Counted from the stretch's first letter, positions 38,041-48,051 are shown. The stretch is 64,000 bases of DNA from an uncultured Rikenellaceae bacterium (GCA_944325305.1 CALUZO010000005.1:1-64000); one strand, 5' to 3'. Translations and numbers: made by a program. The notes: generated by a model from the sequence alone, not told the origin.

Positions 38041-38282
38041 AGCATAAATAGCGCATTTTGGGCTCGTGGTCCGATTAAAATTAACGGTTTATTAGCAAAC
38101 CTTGTGCCGTACGAAAGTTCGTTGCGACATGACATCGGAAAGTAGGAAAGTAGAAAGATATCTGGAGTATCAGTTAATTCCGGCTTTATTTTGCAATATT
38201 ATGTACAAAATATTTTTGATGAAGATGAATTGAAAAATATACATATTAGCATTGAATATTGTAGTTCATATTTTTAATTCTC

Positions 38283-38879
38283 ATGATTATGAGAAAAATT
38301 TTACGCACGAGTGTTGTCTTGTCTATGTTTTCGTATCTTTATTAGCATCTTGCAGTGTGGATGACGACAGGTTTGCCGGAATGGATCCGGCTGCCAAATC
38401 GCATTTCAAGAGCGAAATAAGACACATCAAGGAGAGCGGAATTCCCGAGGGTATAATTCCGTTGGTTCTCGAGAGCGAGGCGGAGTTGGATGGATTGTTG
38501 AAGTGGCTCGATAATGTGAAACCGAATGCTGTCAATGAAGCAGATGCACGGCGTCCGCGAATGTCGCTCCTAAAAACAAGGTCAGAGGGTCCGGATAGTT
38601 ATTCCCATCTTTCTACATTTGATTTTTTTGGGAAGTACCTATGATGTAATGATAACTTTGGCATGGGCCGAAGTGGGAGAAATTCAGGTTGCCTCGACAA
38701 ATGCGAGGACGTGGTTTTTTTCGGAGTGGCAACAAAATACTGGTGTCGCAACCTGGAACGGCAACCATAGGATAGATTATAATGTTACAGGCACAGTTAA
38801 GGTTTATGCAGTTGTAAAGTTTGAGTTTATTGAGATTGCAAGACAGCAAGTGACTATATCGGGGTATGTTAATGTCTAA
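38283..38879 (+). pseudogene. small lipoprotein gene with two compensating frameshifts
   Basis: The frame from ATG 38283 or 38289 (MRKILRTSVVLSMF) stops after 20 codons, but one extra T in the TTTT run at 38328-38331 would join it to FVSLLASCSVDDDRF in the next frame, making a textbook lipoprotein signal peptide with lipobox LASC. That frame ends at 38644, just after a run of seven Ts at 38623-38629; removing one T joins it to GSTYDVMITLAWAEVG and on to 38879. The two shifts cancel, so signal and tail share a frame. The roughly 198-residue product is not recognised. It is either a decayed or phase-variable surface lipoprotein or carries homopolymer sequencing errors. Confidence 0.65.
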
Positions 38880-38891
38880 AATATTGAAAAT

Positions 38892-39149
38892 ATGGGAGAA
38901 AGCGTAGTTACTATTCTCGGGGAAAGTCCAAATTTCCCTTGGCATATAGTCCTGAATACTCTAAGTATAGGGCTTTTTGTAGTCGGATTGATCGTAGCGC
39001 TCGCCTCCAAGAAAGACAGCGCTAATGTGAAACTAATCAACACGATAATAGTCATATTTCTGCCTTTAGGCAGCCTCTATGTCTTGGGACGATTGCTGTA
39101 TCTGCACCACAAAAGACAGAAACAATGTGATGCTTGTTTGGCGGAATAG
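38892..39149 (+). CDS. small membrane protein, two TM segments
   Basis: An 85-residue protein starting 12 bases after the lipoprotein gene, so probably cotranscribed. It has hydrophobic segments at about 19-38 (VLNTLSIGLFVVGLIVALAS) and 49-69, with KKDS in between and a basic, Cys-containing tail (HHKRQKQCDACLAE). The second segment vaguely recalls PLDc_N-type small membrane domains, but I do not assign a function. Coding status is supported by size, frame and position only. Confidence 0.5.
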   Translation: MGESVVTILGESPNFPWHIVLNTLSIGLFVVGLIVALASKKDSANVKLINTIIVIFLPLGSLYVLGRLLYLHHKRQKQCDACLAE

Positions 39150-39304
39150 ATTTATTGGACCTTTGGCGAGCCATGCCGTATGCGTCAGGACTCGGAAAAC
39201 TTAAGCGTGTGCAAAACGGAACATACGGCCGGTCATTCGTTTGCTTATTCGTTTGCCTGACCGGAATAGAACATGTAAAACCGACCGATATGCGTCTTTA
39301 TAGA

Positions 39305-39332
39305 ACGACCCCGCCTCCAAAGGCGGGGTCGT
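39305..39332. terminator. hairpin between small membrane gene and proA
   Basis: A perfect 12-base-pair GC-rich stem (39305-39316 with 39321-39332, loop CCAA), followed on the plus strand by a short T run. It separates converging genes and can serve proA from the other side. Confidence 0.7.
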
Positions 39333-39349
39333 CACATTTTTAACGGACT

Positions 39350-40597
39350 TTAGGGCCTTGTCTGACCGTCGCCGTCGATGAGGTATTTGTAACTCGTGAG
39401 CTCCGGCAGTGCCATAGGCCCGCGGGCGTGGAGTTTCTGGGTGCTGATGCCTATCTCGGCTCCGAAACCGAACTGCGCTCCGTCGGAGAACGCTGTCGAA
39501 ACGTTTACATACACGCATGCTGCATCTATCTTCTTCTTGTATGTATCGGCTGCCGTTTTGTCTTCCGTGATTATCGCTTCGCTGTGCTTCGAACTGTAAC
39601 GGGTAACATGGTCGATAGCCTCGTTGATATCGCCCACCGTCTTGACAGACATTTTATAGTCCTGGTATTCGGTTCCGAAACTGTCGGCCGTGGCATGTTC
39701 GAGCAGATTTGCAGGGTATTTGCCTTCCAACGCTTTGTAAGACTCTTCGTCTGCGTAAAGTATAACGTTTTTTTCTGCCATTTTACCGACTAATGCAGGA
39801 AGGTCGCCCAATCGGCTGCGATCGATAACCAGCGAATCGAGTGCGTTGCATACGCTCACACGGCGTGTCTTGGCATTGAAGATCACATCGGCACCTTTTT
39901 TTACATCTCCCGCCTTGTCGAAATAGGCATGTACGATTCCGGCTCCGGTTTCGATCACCGGTACGCGTGAGTTGTCCCTTACGTAGTGTATGAGAGACTG
40001 GCTTCCGCGCGGGATTATGAGGTCCACATAGTCGACGGCATTGAGCAGGTCGGCCGTTGCTTCGCGGGTAGAGGGCAGTAGCGTAACGGCATCGGTCGTA
40101 ACGCCTTCTGCCTTGAGAACATCCTTGATTATCTTAACTATCGCTTCGTTCGAGTCCCTGGCATTGCTGCCGCCTTTCAGTACGGCGGCATTTGAACTTT
40201 TGAAACAAAGCGAAAAAACGTCGAAACTTACGTTCGGCCTGGCTTCGTATATAACCCCTATAACACCGAATGGTACGCGTACCTTGGTGATCCTCATGCC
40301 GTTGGGTCGCTCGGTAACGCTAAGTACCTCGCCGACGGGCGATTTGAGTGTCGCAACGTTTCTTATGTCTGCCGCTATACCTTCGATACGTTCGCGGTTC
40401 AGAAGCAATCGGTCGTACATTGGGTCGGCCTTATCCATCCTGTCGAGATCTTTGCGGTTCGCTTCCAGAATGGCATCGGTATTGGCAACAGTCGCGTCGG
40501 CCAGTTTCAGCAAAACCTCGTTTATCTTGTCTTCGCTCAGCAGATTCAGTTCACGACTGGCCTTGAGAGCGTTCTCGAACATTGTTTTCGTTTCCAT
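39350..40597 (-). CDS. proA: glutamate-5-semialdehyde dehydrogenase
   Basis: ProA reduces gamma-glutamyl phosphate to glutamate semialdehyde in proline synthesis. The 415-residue aldehyde-dehydrogenase-fold protein contains [24 protein letters not shown] near 111-134, GGSNARDSN near 141, the catalytic cysteine in [14 protein letters not shown] near 253, and the C-terminal [14 protein letters not shown] signature. It is the last gene of a leftward proC-proB-proA set, 139 bases after proB. Confidence 0.95.
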   Translation of the reverse strand: METKTMFENALKASRELNLLSEDKINEVLLKLADATVANTDAILEANRKDLDRMDKADPMYDRLLLNRERIEGIAADIRNVATLKSPVGEVLSVTERPNGMRITKVRVPFGVIGVIYEARPNVSFDVFSLCFKSSNAAVLKGGSNARDSNEAIVKIIKDVLKAEGVTTDAVTLLPSTREATADLLNAVDYVDLIIPRGSQSLIHYVRDNSRVPVIETGAGIVHAYFDKAGDVKKGADVIFNAKTRRVSVCNALDSLVIDRSRLGDLPALVGKMAEKNVILYADEESYKALEGKYPANLLEHATADSFGTEYQDYKMSVKTVGDINEAIDHVTRYSSKHSEAIITEDKTAADTYKKKIDAACVYVNVSTAFSDGAQFGFGAEIGISTQKLHARGPMALPELTSYKYLIDGDGQTRP

Positions 40598-40736
40598 AAA
40601 TCGTAGTTTATTATCTGTTTTCCAGTTGGCGCCTTAATCTCGTTCGGTATTTCATCGGCAGGTCGTATTGCAGAGGCTGAAGGCATTTCCGGAGTGGTAT
40701 TCAGTGATGAGTCTTCTGCTCGACAGTCGCAGCGCA

Positions 40737-41825
40737 TCAATCAAGGTACATGTAGTCGTAATGGATCAGCGGGCGTCCTCCTTTCTTTCCTGCCATTTCA
40801 CGTGCCTTGTCGCTTCCGACGGAGACACGTCCGACACCTATATACTCGCCTCCGGGAGCAACAATATGCACTATGTCGTCTTTTTCGAACTCTCCGACTA
40901 CATTGACCACTCCCACCGGAAGAAGACTGACTGCTTCCGGTCCTGTCAGTACTTCGTAAGCGCGCTCGTTTATATGGAGCTCGCCTTTGGCGAAACCTTC
41001 GCTGTGGGCTATCCATTTCTTCACCCCCGACAGAGGCTTGGGGGCCGGAACGAACCTCGTCGAAAGGGTATCCTTGTCCGAGAGAATGAGATCGGTCAGA
41101 ATGTTGTCCCTTTTGCCGTTTGCTATAACGACCTCGACTCCCTCGCCTGCCACCTTGCAGGCTATGCGGCTTTTGGTGAGCATGCCGCCGCGTCCGAATT
41201 TCGAAAACCCGGTCCGGATATAGTTCGAAATGTCATCGATTCCGTTATGTATTTCGCGTATTACTTCTACTCCTTCATCGCCTGGAGTGCCGTTGCAGAT
41301 GCCGTCGACATTGCTGAGTATGATGAGCGCCTCGGCATCCATCATAGTGGCAAGAATGCCGGACAGTTCGTCGTTGTCGGTGAACATGAGTTCCGTAACG
41401 GAGATCGTGTCGTTTTCGTTTACGATTGGAATTACTCCGTTGGCAAGCATGACGCTCATGCAGTTTCGCTGGTTGAGGTAATGGGCGCGGGTGGAGAGAC
41501 TCTCTTTGGTCGTGAGTACCTGGCCGCATGTTATCCCGTGACTGCGGAACATGTCGTAATAGTGGTTGATAAGTTTGGCTTGTCCGACTGCCGAAAAGAG
41601 CTGGCGTGCCGACACAGAATCCATTTTGCCGACTTTTGAGCCCAGTTCGCTGCGTCCCGAAGCAACTGCCCCTGACGAAACCATGATTACCTCGATTCCG
41701 GCTTTGTAGATCTGAGACACCTGGTCGACCAGCGACGATATGCGCATCACGTCTAACATGCCGTCGTCGCGCGTAAGGACATTGCTGCCGATCTTGACGA
41801 CTATTCTTTTATATTTGTTTTTCAT
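40737..41825 (-). CDS. proB: glutamate 5-kinase
   Basis: ProB phosphorylates glutamate to start proline synthesis and is usually feedback-inhibited by proline. The 362-residue protein has an amino-acid-kinase domain (KRIVVKIGSNVLTRDDG at the start; VSSGAVASGRSEL near 50-62; PIVNENDTISV near 134-144; RGGMLTKSRIACKVAGEGVEVVIANG near 214-239) and a C-terminal PUA domain (about 275-355, with EVLTGPEAVSLLPVGV and RGL-like IGVGRVSVGSDKAREMAG). The two-domain form is the normal long ProB. Lies between proC and proA in one orientation. Confidence 0.94.
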   Translation of the reverse strand: MKNKYKRIVVKIGSNVLTRDDGMLDVMRISSLVDQVSQIYKAGIEVIMVSSGAVASGRSELGSKVGKMDSVSARQLFSAVGQAKLINHYYDMFRSHGITCGQVLTTKESLSTRAHYLNQRNCMSVMLANGVIPIVNENDTISVTELMFTDNDELSGILATMMDAEALIILSNVDGICNGTPGDEGVEVIREIHNGIDDISNYIRTGFSKFGRGGMLTKSRIACKVAGEGVEVVIANGKRDNILTDLILSDKDTLSTRFVPAPKPLSGVKKWIAHSEGFAKGELHINERAYEVLTGPEAVSLLPVGVVNVVGEFEKDDIVHIVAPGGEYIGVGRVSVGSDKAREMAGKKGGRPLIHYDYMYLD

Positions 41826-41922
41826 AAAACATTGGAATAATGGCCTCTCCGTCTGAATTGCGGGGGATCATTTTGTTTATGGTGCTTGTCCGGTAAATTT
41901 TGGGCGATGGATATTCCGGATG

Positions 41923-42711
41923 CTATTTCGTCGCCAGCAAACCCTTTATGACGGCTTCGGTAAATCCGTTCTGTTCCATTGCTTCCAGACCCTTGAGGGT
42001 TATGCCGCCCGGTGTCGTAACCTTGTCGATCTCGGTTTGAGGCATCGTGCCGTTCGTTTCGAGCAGTGCTATCGCTCCGCGCATGGTCTGCAAAACTATC
42101 TTCAACGACTCGTCACGATCCAAACCCATTTCTACCCCTCCTTTTACGGCGGCATCCATATACCTGAGTGCGTATGCTATGCCCGATGACGAGAGTGCCG
42201 TAACGGCGGTCATCTGGCCTTCTTCGACTTCGAATACCTGTCCGAGTGCGCTGAACAGCGAACGGACCATCTCGTCCTGTGATGCGGTTGTGCCGTGTTT
42301 TGCTATAAAGGTAGCGCTCTCGCCGAGAGCTATCGCCGTGTTCGGAATAACCCGGTAAAGTCCTATCGGACCGAATTTGTCAAATGAAAGATATTCTGCG
42401 AGTTGCTCGAAGGTAACTCCTGCAGCTATGGATATGAATGCCTGTTTTTTTCGGTCGAGTTTTTCTGCTATACCGCCCAATACCTCCGGTACCAGCCACG
42501 GTTTTACGGCAACGACAACCAGATCCGAGCCTTCGACAGCCGACTGATTATTAGTAGTGAAACGGATCTCCGTATTCTTTCCCAAGTCTGTGGCAAGGGA
42601 TTCGCGAGGGTCTGAGATCACCACATCGCGTCCTTTCACAACATTGTTCTTAACCGCGCCTAATGCAACGGCGCCTCCCATGTTTCCTCCTCCGATAACC
42701 GTGATCTTCAT
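41923..42711 (-). CDS. proC: pyrroline-5-carboxylate reductase
   Basis: ProC reduces pyrroline-5-carboxylate to proline. From ATG 42711 the protein is 262 residues with the Rossmann motif ITVIGGGNMGGAVALG (3-18), VAVKPWLVPEVL near 72, and the helical C-terminal domain with VTALSSSGIAYALRYMDAAVKGGVEMGL and the hallmark TTPGGITLKGLEAME. The frame is open to 42876, but those 55 extra residues have no family counterpart. With proB and proA it completes proline synthesis from glutamate, arranged in pathway-reverse order with gaps of 97 and 139 bases. Confidence 0.93.
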   Translation of the reverse strand: MKITVIGGGNMGGAVALGAVKNNVVKGRDVVISDPRESLATDLGKNTEIRFTTNNQSAVEGSDLVVVAVKPWLVPEVLGGIAEKLDRKKQAFISIAAGVTFEQLAEYLSFDKFGPIGLYRVIPNTAIALGESATFIAKHGTTASQDEMVRSLFSALGQVFEVEEGQMTAVTALSSSGIAYALRYMDAAVKGGVEMGLDRDESLKIVLQTMRGAIALLETNGTMPQTEIDKVTTPGGITLKGLEAMEQNGFTEAVIKGLLATK

Positions 42712-42949
42712 AAAATCTGAGCGTTTTTTTTGTGTGAAATTTAATATTTTGTTTATTTTTACAGCCATGTGTGCTTTCCTGAACCAGCATCCTAATATAT
42801 TCACCATTTCTGATCGGTCTGGCGCACTTTCAGGTACAGGGCGCAAGTTACTGAAAATAGGGGATAGTATTGACATGTGCCGCTAAAAATTATCGTTGGG
42901 CATCGTATTTATTTACGAACCTCTTAAATGGGTTTCGCAGCATTAAAAT

Positions 42950-42958
42950 TAAATTTGC
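42950..42958 (+). promoter_or_regulatory. -7 promoter box for the cupin regulator operon
   Basis: TAAATTTGC matches TAnnTTTGY exactly, 29 bases upstream of the regulator ATG. Confidence 0.5.
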
Positions 42959-42986
42959 ATATTAACTTAAAATAAATTTCAAAACA

Positions 42987-43553
42987 ATGTCAGATAAAAT
43001 CGGTTCCAAGATCAAGCAATTGCGCGAAGCGGCGGGTCTTACTCAGGATGACCTGGCCGAAGCCGCCGGCATCCAGTCTTCAAAAGTAGCGCTTATCGAG
43101 AGCGGTGAAGCATCACCAACTATCGCAATTTTACTAAAGATTGCTCGTCGATTGGGCGTGCGCCTTGGAACTATACTCGACGGTACCGAAGCTACAGGTC
43201 CTATCGTTACCGGTACAAAACAACTTGTATCGACAGTCAATACACAGCGCTCGGGCGAAACCGAACATCTTTCGTTCTTCTCGCTGGCAGGTCACAAAAG
43301 CGACCGCGCCATGGAACCTTTCATTGTGAAGGTTAAATACACCGAACCGATCAAGGAAAACTTCTCGACACACGAAGGAGAGGAGTTCCTTTATGTACTC
43401 GAAGGTACGATAGATGTATATTATGGTCGTGAAAAATTGACTGTTGGCGAAGGAGAAACCATCTATTACGACTCCATCGTGCCACACTGTGTTACGACAT
43501 CGGAAAAAGACGCCACAGCCAAACTGCTGGCGGTAACCTATACACCTTATTAG
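42987..43553 (+). CDS. XRE-family regulator with C-terminal cupin domain
   Basis: A 188-residue transcription factor of the HTH-XRE plus cupin type. The helix-turn-helix spans about 8-62 (IKQLREAAGLTQDDLAEAAGIQSSKVALIESGEASPTIAILLKIARRLGV). A linker leads to a cupin beta-barrel at about 115-186 (THEGEEFLYVLEGTIDVYYG, then GETIYYDSIVPHCVT), which usually binds a small ligand. The gene ends 3 bases before an acyl-CoA synthetase gene, so it probably regulates that enzyme, with an acyl compound as plausible ligand; this is inference from the operon. Confidence 0.9.
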   Translation: MSDKIGSKIKQLREAAGLTQDDLAEAAGIQSSKVALIESGEASPTIAILLKIARRLGVRLGTILDGTEATGPIVTGTKQLVSTVNTQRSGETEHLSFFSLAGHKSDRAMEPFIVKVKYTEPIKENFSTHEGEEFLYVLEGTIDVYYGREKLTVGEGETIYYDSIVPHCVTTSEKDATAKLLAVTYTPY

Positions 43554-43556
43554 TCT

Positions 43557-45221
43557 ATGGCGGCAGAACAAGTACATCTGATAGACGCCACAATGGGTGG
43601 CCTGCTCGAAAAATGGACGCGGGAAATGCCAGATCATGATTTCATGGTCTATCCAGACCGTGGTCTGAGATTCTCTTACGCCGAATTCAACGAGCGTGTG
43701 AATAATTTCGCAAAGGGCCTGATGGAGCTGGGTGTGAAAAAAGACAGCAAAGTCGGCATATGGGCAAAGAACGTTCCCGACTGGCTGACGGTATTTTTTG
43801 CAGCGGCTAAGATAGGCGCCGTTCTGGTTACGGTCAATACGAATTACAAGAGCGCCGAACTGGAATATATAATGAAGAATGCCGACATACATACGATGTG
43901 TCTGGTTAACGGCTACCGCGATAGCGATTACGTGCAGATCATGTACGATCTTGTCCCCGAGTTGAAGACACAGCAGCGCGGAAGACTCAAAAGCGAACGT
44001 TTCCCGGAATTGCGCAACGTCATATACGTAGGACAGGAGAAACAGCGCGGCATGTATAACACGGCGGAAATGCTCATCATGGGAGCCAACCTGCCGGACG
44101 AATACATCACCGAAGCAAGCAAAAATATAAGTACCCACGATGTTGTGAACATGCAGTACACATCCGGAACTACCGGATTCCCAAAAGGAGTGCTGCTCTC
44201 GCACCACAACATACTCAACTGTGGACAGGCCACGGGAGATTTTATGGAGTTCACGAAGGATGACAAGGTAGTGACTTGCGTGCCTTTGTTCCATTGCTTC
44301 GGTTGTGTGCTTTCGCTGTGCTCGGTCATCACGCACGGGTCGACCATGGTGATGGTTGAAGATTTCGACCCGCTGAGAGTGCTTGCCGCTGTCCATGCGG
44401 AAAGAGGTACCATGCTCTATGGCGTGCCGACCATGTTCATAGCGGAATTGGCTCACCCAATGTTCGACATGTTCGATCTCACATCTCTGCGTTCGGGCAT
44501 TATGGCCGGCGCCGTTTGCCCAATCGACACACTCACACAGGTGATGGACCGTATGCATTGTAACGTTATAAGCGTTTATGGTCTGACAGAATCCTCGCCC
44601 GGTATGACTGCCACGCGTGTGACTGACTCCAAAGAGGTCAGGGCAACAACCGTAGGCCGCGAATATCCGGGAGTGGAAGTGCGTGTCATAGATCCCGAAA
44701 CCGGAGAAGAGTGTCCGGTCGGAGTTCAGGGAGAAATGTGCTGCCGCGGATATAATGTAATGAAGGGGTATTACAAAAATCCCGAAGCAACGGCTGAGGT
44801 TATAGACAGTAACGGCTTCCTGCACTCGGGCGACCTGGGTGTCAAGGATAAAAACGGCAATTACTCGATAACCGGACGCATTAAGGATATGATTATACGT
44901 GGCGGTGAAAACATCTATCCGCGCGAGATCGAGAACTTCCTCTTCCAGATGCCGCAGATAGAGGCTGTCGAGGTCGCTGCTATCCCGAGCCCGAAATATG
45001 GAGAAGAGGTCGGTGCATTCATCAAACTGAAGGAAGGAGAGACTCTGACGGAAGAAGAGGTTAAGTTGTTCTGCCGAGGTCAGATTGCACGTTACAAGAT
45101 CCCTAAATATATCTTCTTCGTCAATGACTTCCCAATGACCGCAAGCGGAAAGATTCAGAAGTATCGCCTTCGCGACGTCGGTTTGAAAATGCTTAACGAT
45201 GCAGGTGTAGAAATTATTTAG
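43557..45221 (+). CDS. AMP-forming acyl-CoA synthetase paired with cupin regulator
   Basis: A 554-residue ANL-family acyl-CoA ligase. The P-loop is [17 protein letters not shown] near 198-214, the adenylate motif is YGLTESSPG near 341, [37 protein letters not shown] spans the hinge and A8 loop, and the catalytic lysine lies in [13 protein letters not shown] near the C-terminus. It resembles medium-chain or FadK-like acyl-CoA synthetases more than the 17-kb synthetase, despite the same length. Three bases separate it from its regulator. Both are likely expressed together and respond to a fatty-acid-derived ligand. Confidence 0.87.
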   Translation: MAAEQVHLIDATMGGLLEKWTREMPDHDFMVYPDRGLRFSYAEFNERVNNFAKGLMELGVKKDSKVGIWAKNVPDWLTVFFAAAKIGAVLVTVNTNYKSAELEYIMKNADIHTMCLVNGYRDSDYVQIMYDLVPELKTQQRGRLKSERFPELRNVIYVGQEKQRGMYNTAEMLIMGANLPDEYITEASKNISTHDVVNMQYTSGTTGFPKGVLLSHHNILNCGQATGDFMEFTKDDKVVTCVPLFHCFGCVLSLCSVITHGSTMVMVEDFDPLRVLAAVHAERGTMLYGVPTMFIAELAHPMFDMFDLTSLRSGIMAGAVCPIDTLTQVMDRMHCNVISVYGLTESSPGMTATRVTDSKEVRATTVGREYPGVEVRVIDPETGEECPVGVQGEMCCRGYNVMKGYYKNPEATAEVIDSNGFLHSGDLGVKDKNGNYSITGRIKDMIIRGGENIYPREIENFLFQMPQIEAVEVAAIPSPKYGEEVGAFIKLKEGETLTEEEVKLFCRGQIARYKIPKYIFFVNDFPMTASGKIQKYRLRDVGLKMLNDAGVEII

Positions 45222-45268
45222 GACTATGATAATGAACCATTCTTGTCAGACTGTGTTCATTTTCTTAC

Positions 45269-45300
45269 GACAAGGCTCCGGAATTTTCCGGAGCCTTGTC
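45269..45300 (+). terminator. hairpin after acyl-CoA synthetase
   Basis: A perfect 14-base-pair stem (45269-45282 with 45287-45300, 4-base loop) about 50 bases after the stop codon. Only a weak T tract follows. The next 290 bases contain no gene I can support. Confidence 0.7.
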
Positions 45301-45588
45301 GGTTTCAGCATGCATGCCGTTCGGCCAGATTTGTTCGACAAACTATTCCGGGAAGGGTGCCTTCTTAGTGGAATTCCGCAAAAGTGACCTGGCCGTCTGT
45401 CAGGTCAAGGCACGTAGATTGTCGCAGAAAAAAACGGGCTTTGGAGGGCTATGGCGTTCTCCGTCGGTGGAATTTGCTGAGTTGGGTGTTCTCGCTCGGT
45501 TAAGGCCATTATTCTGGGATTTATAGAACGATTGAAGGTTGGTCGCACCGCGGAGTATTTATGAATGTGCTGACTGTCATTTAGCGGT

Positions 45589-45649
45589 GCCGACTTCCCA
45601 AAAAAAGAGACCCTCTCGTCGAGAGGGTCTCTTTTTTTGGGAAGTCGGC
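45589..45649. terminator. 61-base perfect palindrome at the end of the HU/SPOR gene
   Basis: Positions 45589-45618 are exactly complementary to 45620-45649 around a single T at 45619, giving a 30-base-pair inverted repeat with internal A7/T7 tracts. It abuts the stop codon of the minus-strand gene at 45650. Either strand would fold a stem with an internal U run, so bidirectional termination and mRNA 3' end protection are plausible. Confidence 0.85.
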
Positions 45650-46504
45650 TTAGTAAAGCGGCGGATATATCCAATATTCGTGCAGATCGTAGCTCCATGC
45701 CAGTTGACGACGCATGTTGAGCGTCTCGGTTGGGTTTGTCGATGAATATACCGTGACCATAGTTCGGCCGGGACGTATACCCGGATAATCGAATTTTTCC
45801 ATTGTCAGATCAGGGAATTTGCGTTTGAGTTGCTCTATGAGTTTGTCGGCATTCTCGGGAAAGTCGAATACGCCGGCAACTACATAATATCTGCCGTCCA
45901 GCGGATAATTAAGACCGTTCCCATCCGTCTGTCCGTCTGCCGGTTGTTGTTCCGGCTGGACATTCGTCGAAACGGTGTCTGGGGCCATTACAGGCTCGGC
46001 GGGTTTCTCTACATTCTCTGTTTGAGCCTGTTTTTTCTTTTTATCTTCGTTGCATGAGCGGTAGCCGAAGAAGATAAGCACCAACAACGCTGCTATGATA
46101 ACGATCCAAAGCCAAGCGGTATTTTTGCGTTTTACCACGACGGCTTGTGAACCTGGGTTGAGGATTTTTTCGAGTTCTGGTGTAGGGGTGAAGATGTCGT
46201 CTTTCAGGACGCCGGCACCTTGTATCGTGATGACATTGTCTTTGCGAGCTTCGGCCAGCCACCCGTAATATTGTTCGCGGGCCTGTTGATAGTCAATCCC
46301 TTCCGACTCGAGAATGTTGATTACGTTGCGAGCTTCGGCATGCATGTCGGGAGTATAGGCAACGACGTTGCGTGGAGCACTGACAGTTTTGTTGCCAGTA
46401 ACCTTGGCCGGTATGCTATCTATCTTGAGATATCCGACCTCTTCAAGCATCACAGACCTTCTGGCTGCGAGCTCGTCAAAGATTATCTGATCACAGGTTC
46501 TCAT
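45650..46504 (-). CDS. HU/CCDC81-type and SPOR domain membrane protein
   Basis: A 284-residue single-pass inner-membrane protein. Residues 1-115 resemble the Bacteroidota HU-CCDC81 domain pair (FDELAARRSVMLEEVGYLKI, LEKILNPGSQA), a transmembrane segment follows at about 130-147 (WLWIVIIAALLVLIFFGY), then a Lys/Glu/Gln-rich linker, and a C-terminal SPOR domain (about 202-284, YYVVAGVFDFPENADKLIEQLKRKFPDL) that binds denuded peptidoglycan at the division site. The cytoplasmic HU-like domain might contact DNA, so a role linking septum and nucleoid is possible but inferred. Its start overlaps the lgt stop by 4 bases. Confidence 0.83.
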   Translation of the reverse strand: MRTCDQIIFDELAARRSVMLEEVGYLKIDSIPAKVTGNKTVSAPRNVVAYTPDMHAEARNVINILESEGIDYQQAREQYYGWLAEARKDNVITIQGAGVLKDDIFTPTPELEKILNPGSQAVVVKRKNTAWLWIVIIAALLVLIFFGYRSCNEDKKKKQAQTENVEKPAEPVMAPDTVSTNVQPEQQPADGQTDGNGLNYPLDGRYYVVAGVFDFPENADKLIEQLKRKFPDLTMEKFDYPGIRPGRTMVTVYSSTNPTETLNMRRQLAWSYDLHEYWIYPPLY

Positions 46505-47481
46505 TTTTCTCTTTTTTTATGTGGTTTCAAGTTAGGCGAGGTGGATGTTGCGTGTGTGCTTTCTGCTTTCTTGTTTGTAGGGATTGCTCCCTTTACCGGT
46601 TCCTTTTTTTTCTGAACAGAATATTTCGAGTAGGTATATACAGGTGTGGGGGTGGAGGGAACATCTATGGCCGGTTTGCTCAGTGCCCGTATCATTATTA
46701 TTACTCCGGCAATCACAAACGGGATGCTTAGCCATTGTCCCATAAACAGTGACATGTCCATCTCGAAATCCATTTGTGGATTTTTGATGTATTCGATAAT
46801 GAAGCGGGAGAGAAATACTCCGATCAGTCCTGCACCGAACAGCAGCCCGGGGCGTTTGCGTCCCATGTCCCTGCCGTAATAGAGATACATGAGCACTCCG
46901 AATGTGACAAGGTAGCACAGTGCTTCGTATATCTGGGTCGGATGCACTGCTGGAGAACCGGCTATCCAGTTCGGATCGCGTATGAATTCGAATCCCCACG
47001 GCAGATCGGTAGGGGTTCCGTATATTTCCGAGTTCATTAAGTTGCCTATACGTACACAGGCCCCACCGATGGTGACTGGTAACATAATGCGGTCGAGAGA
47101 CCAAATGTATGGCATCTTGCTTTTCCTGGAAAATCCCCACAGGCCAATGAGAAGTCCGATGGCAGCGCCGTGGCTTGCCAATCCTCCCTGCCAGATGTAT
47201 AAGATTGTAATGGGATCCTGCAGGTAATCGTGTATGTCGTAGAAGAGTACGTGTCCCAGGCGGGCGCCTATGATGGTGGACAGCATGCACCACAGAAAGG
47301 CAGAATCAAGTAGGTTGGCCGGATAACCTTCGCGTCGGAAAAAATCGCGGAACATAAAGAGGCCTATGACAAATGTCAGTGCCCATGCAATTCCGTACCA
47401 TCTGATGGATAGGGGGCCTATATGAAAGATTTCGGGATTTACGTCCCATATCACTGATAGAAGTTGGTTGAACATACTCAA
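46501..47481 (-). CDS. lgt: prolipoprotein diacylglyceryl transferase
   Basis: Lgt transfers a diacylglyceryl group to the lipobox cysteine of prolipoproteins in the inner membrane. Of 326 residues the first 275 are the polytopic core with YIWQGGLASHGAAIG near 94-108 and the essential RIGNLMNSEIYGTPTD near 142-157. The last 50 residues are a soluble, basic Thr/Pro/Lys-rich tail (VYTYSKYSVQKKKE, KPHKKREK) beyond the usual family end. Translationally coupled to the HU/SPOR gene by a 4-base overlap. Lipoproteins in this window (NigD-like, the frameshifted one) are its substrates. Confidence 0.93.
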   Translation of the reverse strand: MSMFNQLLSVIWDVNPEIFHIGPLSIRWYGIAWALTFVIGLFMFRDFFRREGYPANLLDSAFLWCMLSTIIGARLGHVLFYDIHDYLQDPITILYIWQGGLASHGAAIGLLIGLWGFSRKSKMPYIWSLDRIMLPVTIGGACVRIGNLMNSEIYGTPTDLPWGFEFIRDPNWIAGSPAVHPTQIYEALCYLVTFGVLMYLYYGRDMGRKRPGLLFGAGLIGVFLSRFIIEYIKNPQMDFEMDMSLFMGQWLSIPFVIAGVIIMIRALSKPAIDVPSTPTPVYTYSKYSVQKKKEPVKGAIPTNKKAESTHATSTSPNLKPHKKREK

Positions 47482-48051
47482 TACACTATTGGAGGTTTGA
47501 AGCGAACCCGAATCTAATATAGCGATAGCCGAGGGGCAAACGTCTAATTTGTTCTGCAGTTAGTCCGAGGCGCATCCTATGTTTTACAAATATAGTAAAC
47601 CGAGTTTGTAAAAGCAAGTGTATTCACATGTACGGGTATTGTAAGATCGGATTGTGGGCTATGATATGTGGAAATGTGGCAGGAACGGCATTTGTTTTAT
47701 TCGTCCAACATGACACTCCTGGATATTACGAATAGATGGAGAGGTGAGATGGAGAATCTGTGCCGGCTGAGGACAGCTGGCGCCTGTCCCGAAAATGATG
47801 GAGTGTTAAAGCGTTTTTATTTGAACGGGAAGTCCGTTCACAGAACTCGGCAATTACTTGTGGAGTCAAACAGCCGTAAGCGACGTGTTGATATCGGTAG
47901 AGATGACAGTTACAGATGAGGCGCGACCGCAGCCGGGTAGAGTTGCATAGAAGAGACTGGCAATGTGATAGCGCACGCGGCGGTGTAACGCTTGTCTGAT
48001 TTTCTCTTGACGAGGTTATTCCGATGCAGTTTATTGATTGATCATGAATTG
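47482..48051. other. 570-base gene-free gap
   Basis: Contains the lgt promoter at its left end. An 83-codon plus-strand frame (47668-47919) has no family character and I regard it as chance. No repeats or RNA genes were recognised. Confidence 0.55.
47586..47617 (-). promoter_or_regulatory. promoter for lgt operon
   Basis: On the minus strand TATATTTGT (47586-47594) matches TAnnTTTGY, and TTG (complement of 47615-47617) lies 20 bases upstream. The leader to the lgt ATG is about 100 bases. Confidence 0.6.

Noticed and set aside
43134-44825. 563-codon open frame antisense to the cupin regulator and acyl-CoA synthetase genes
   Set aside because: Shadow frame across two clear genes; composition rich in His, Cys, Tyr as expected for the complement of coding DNA.
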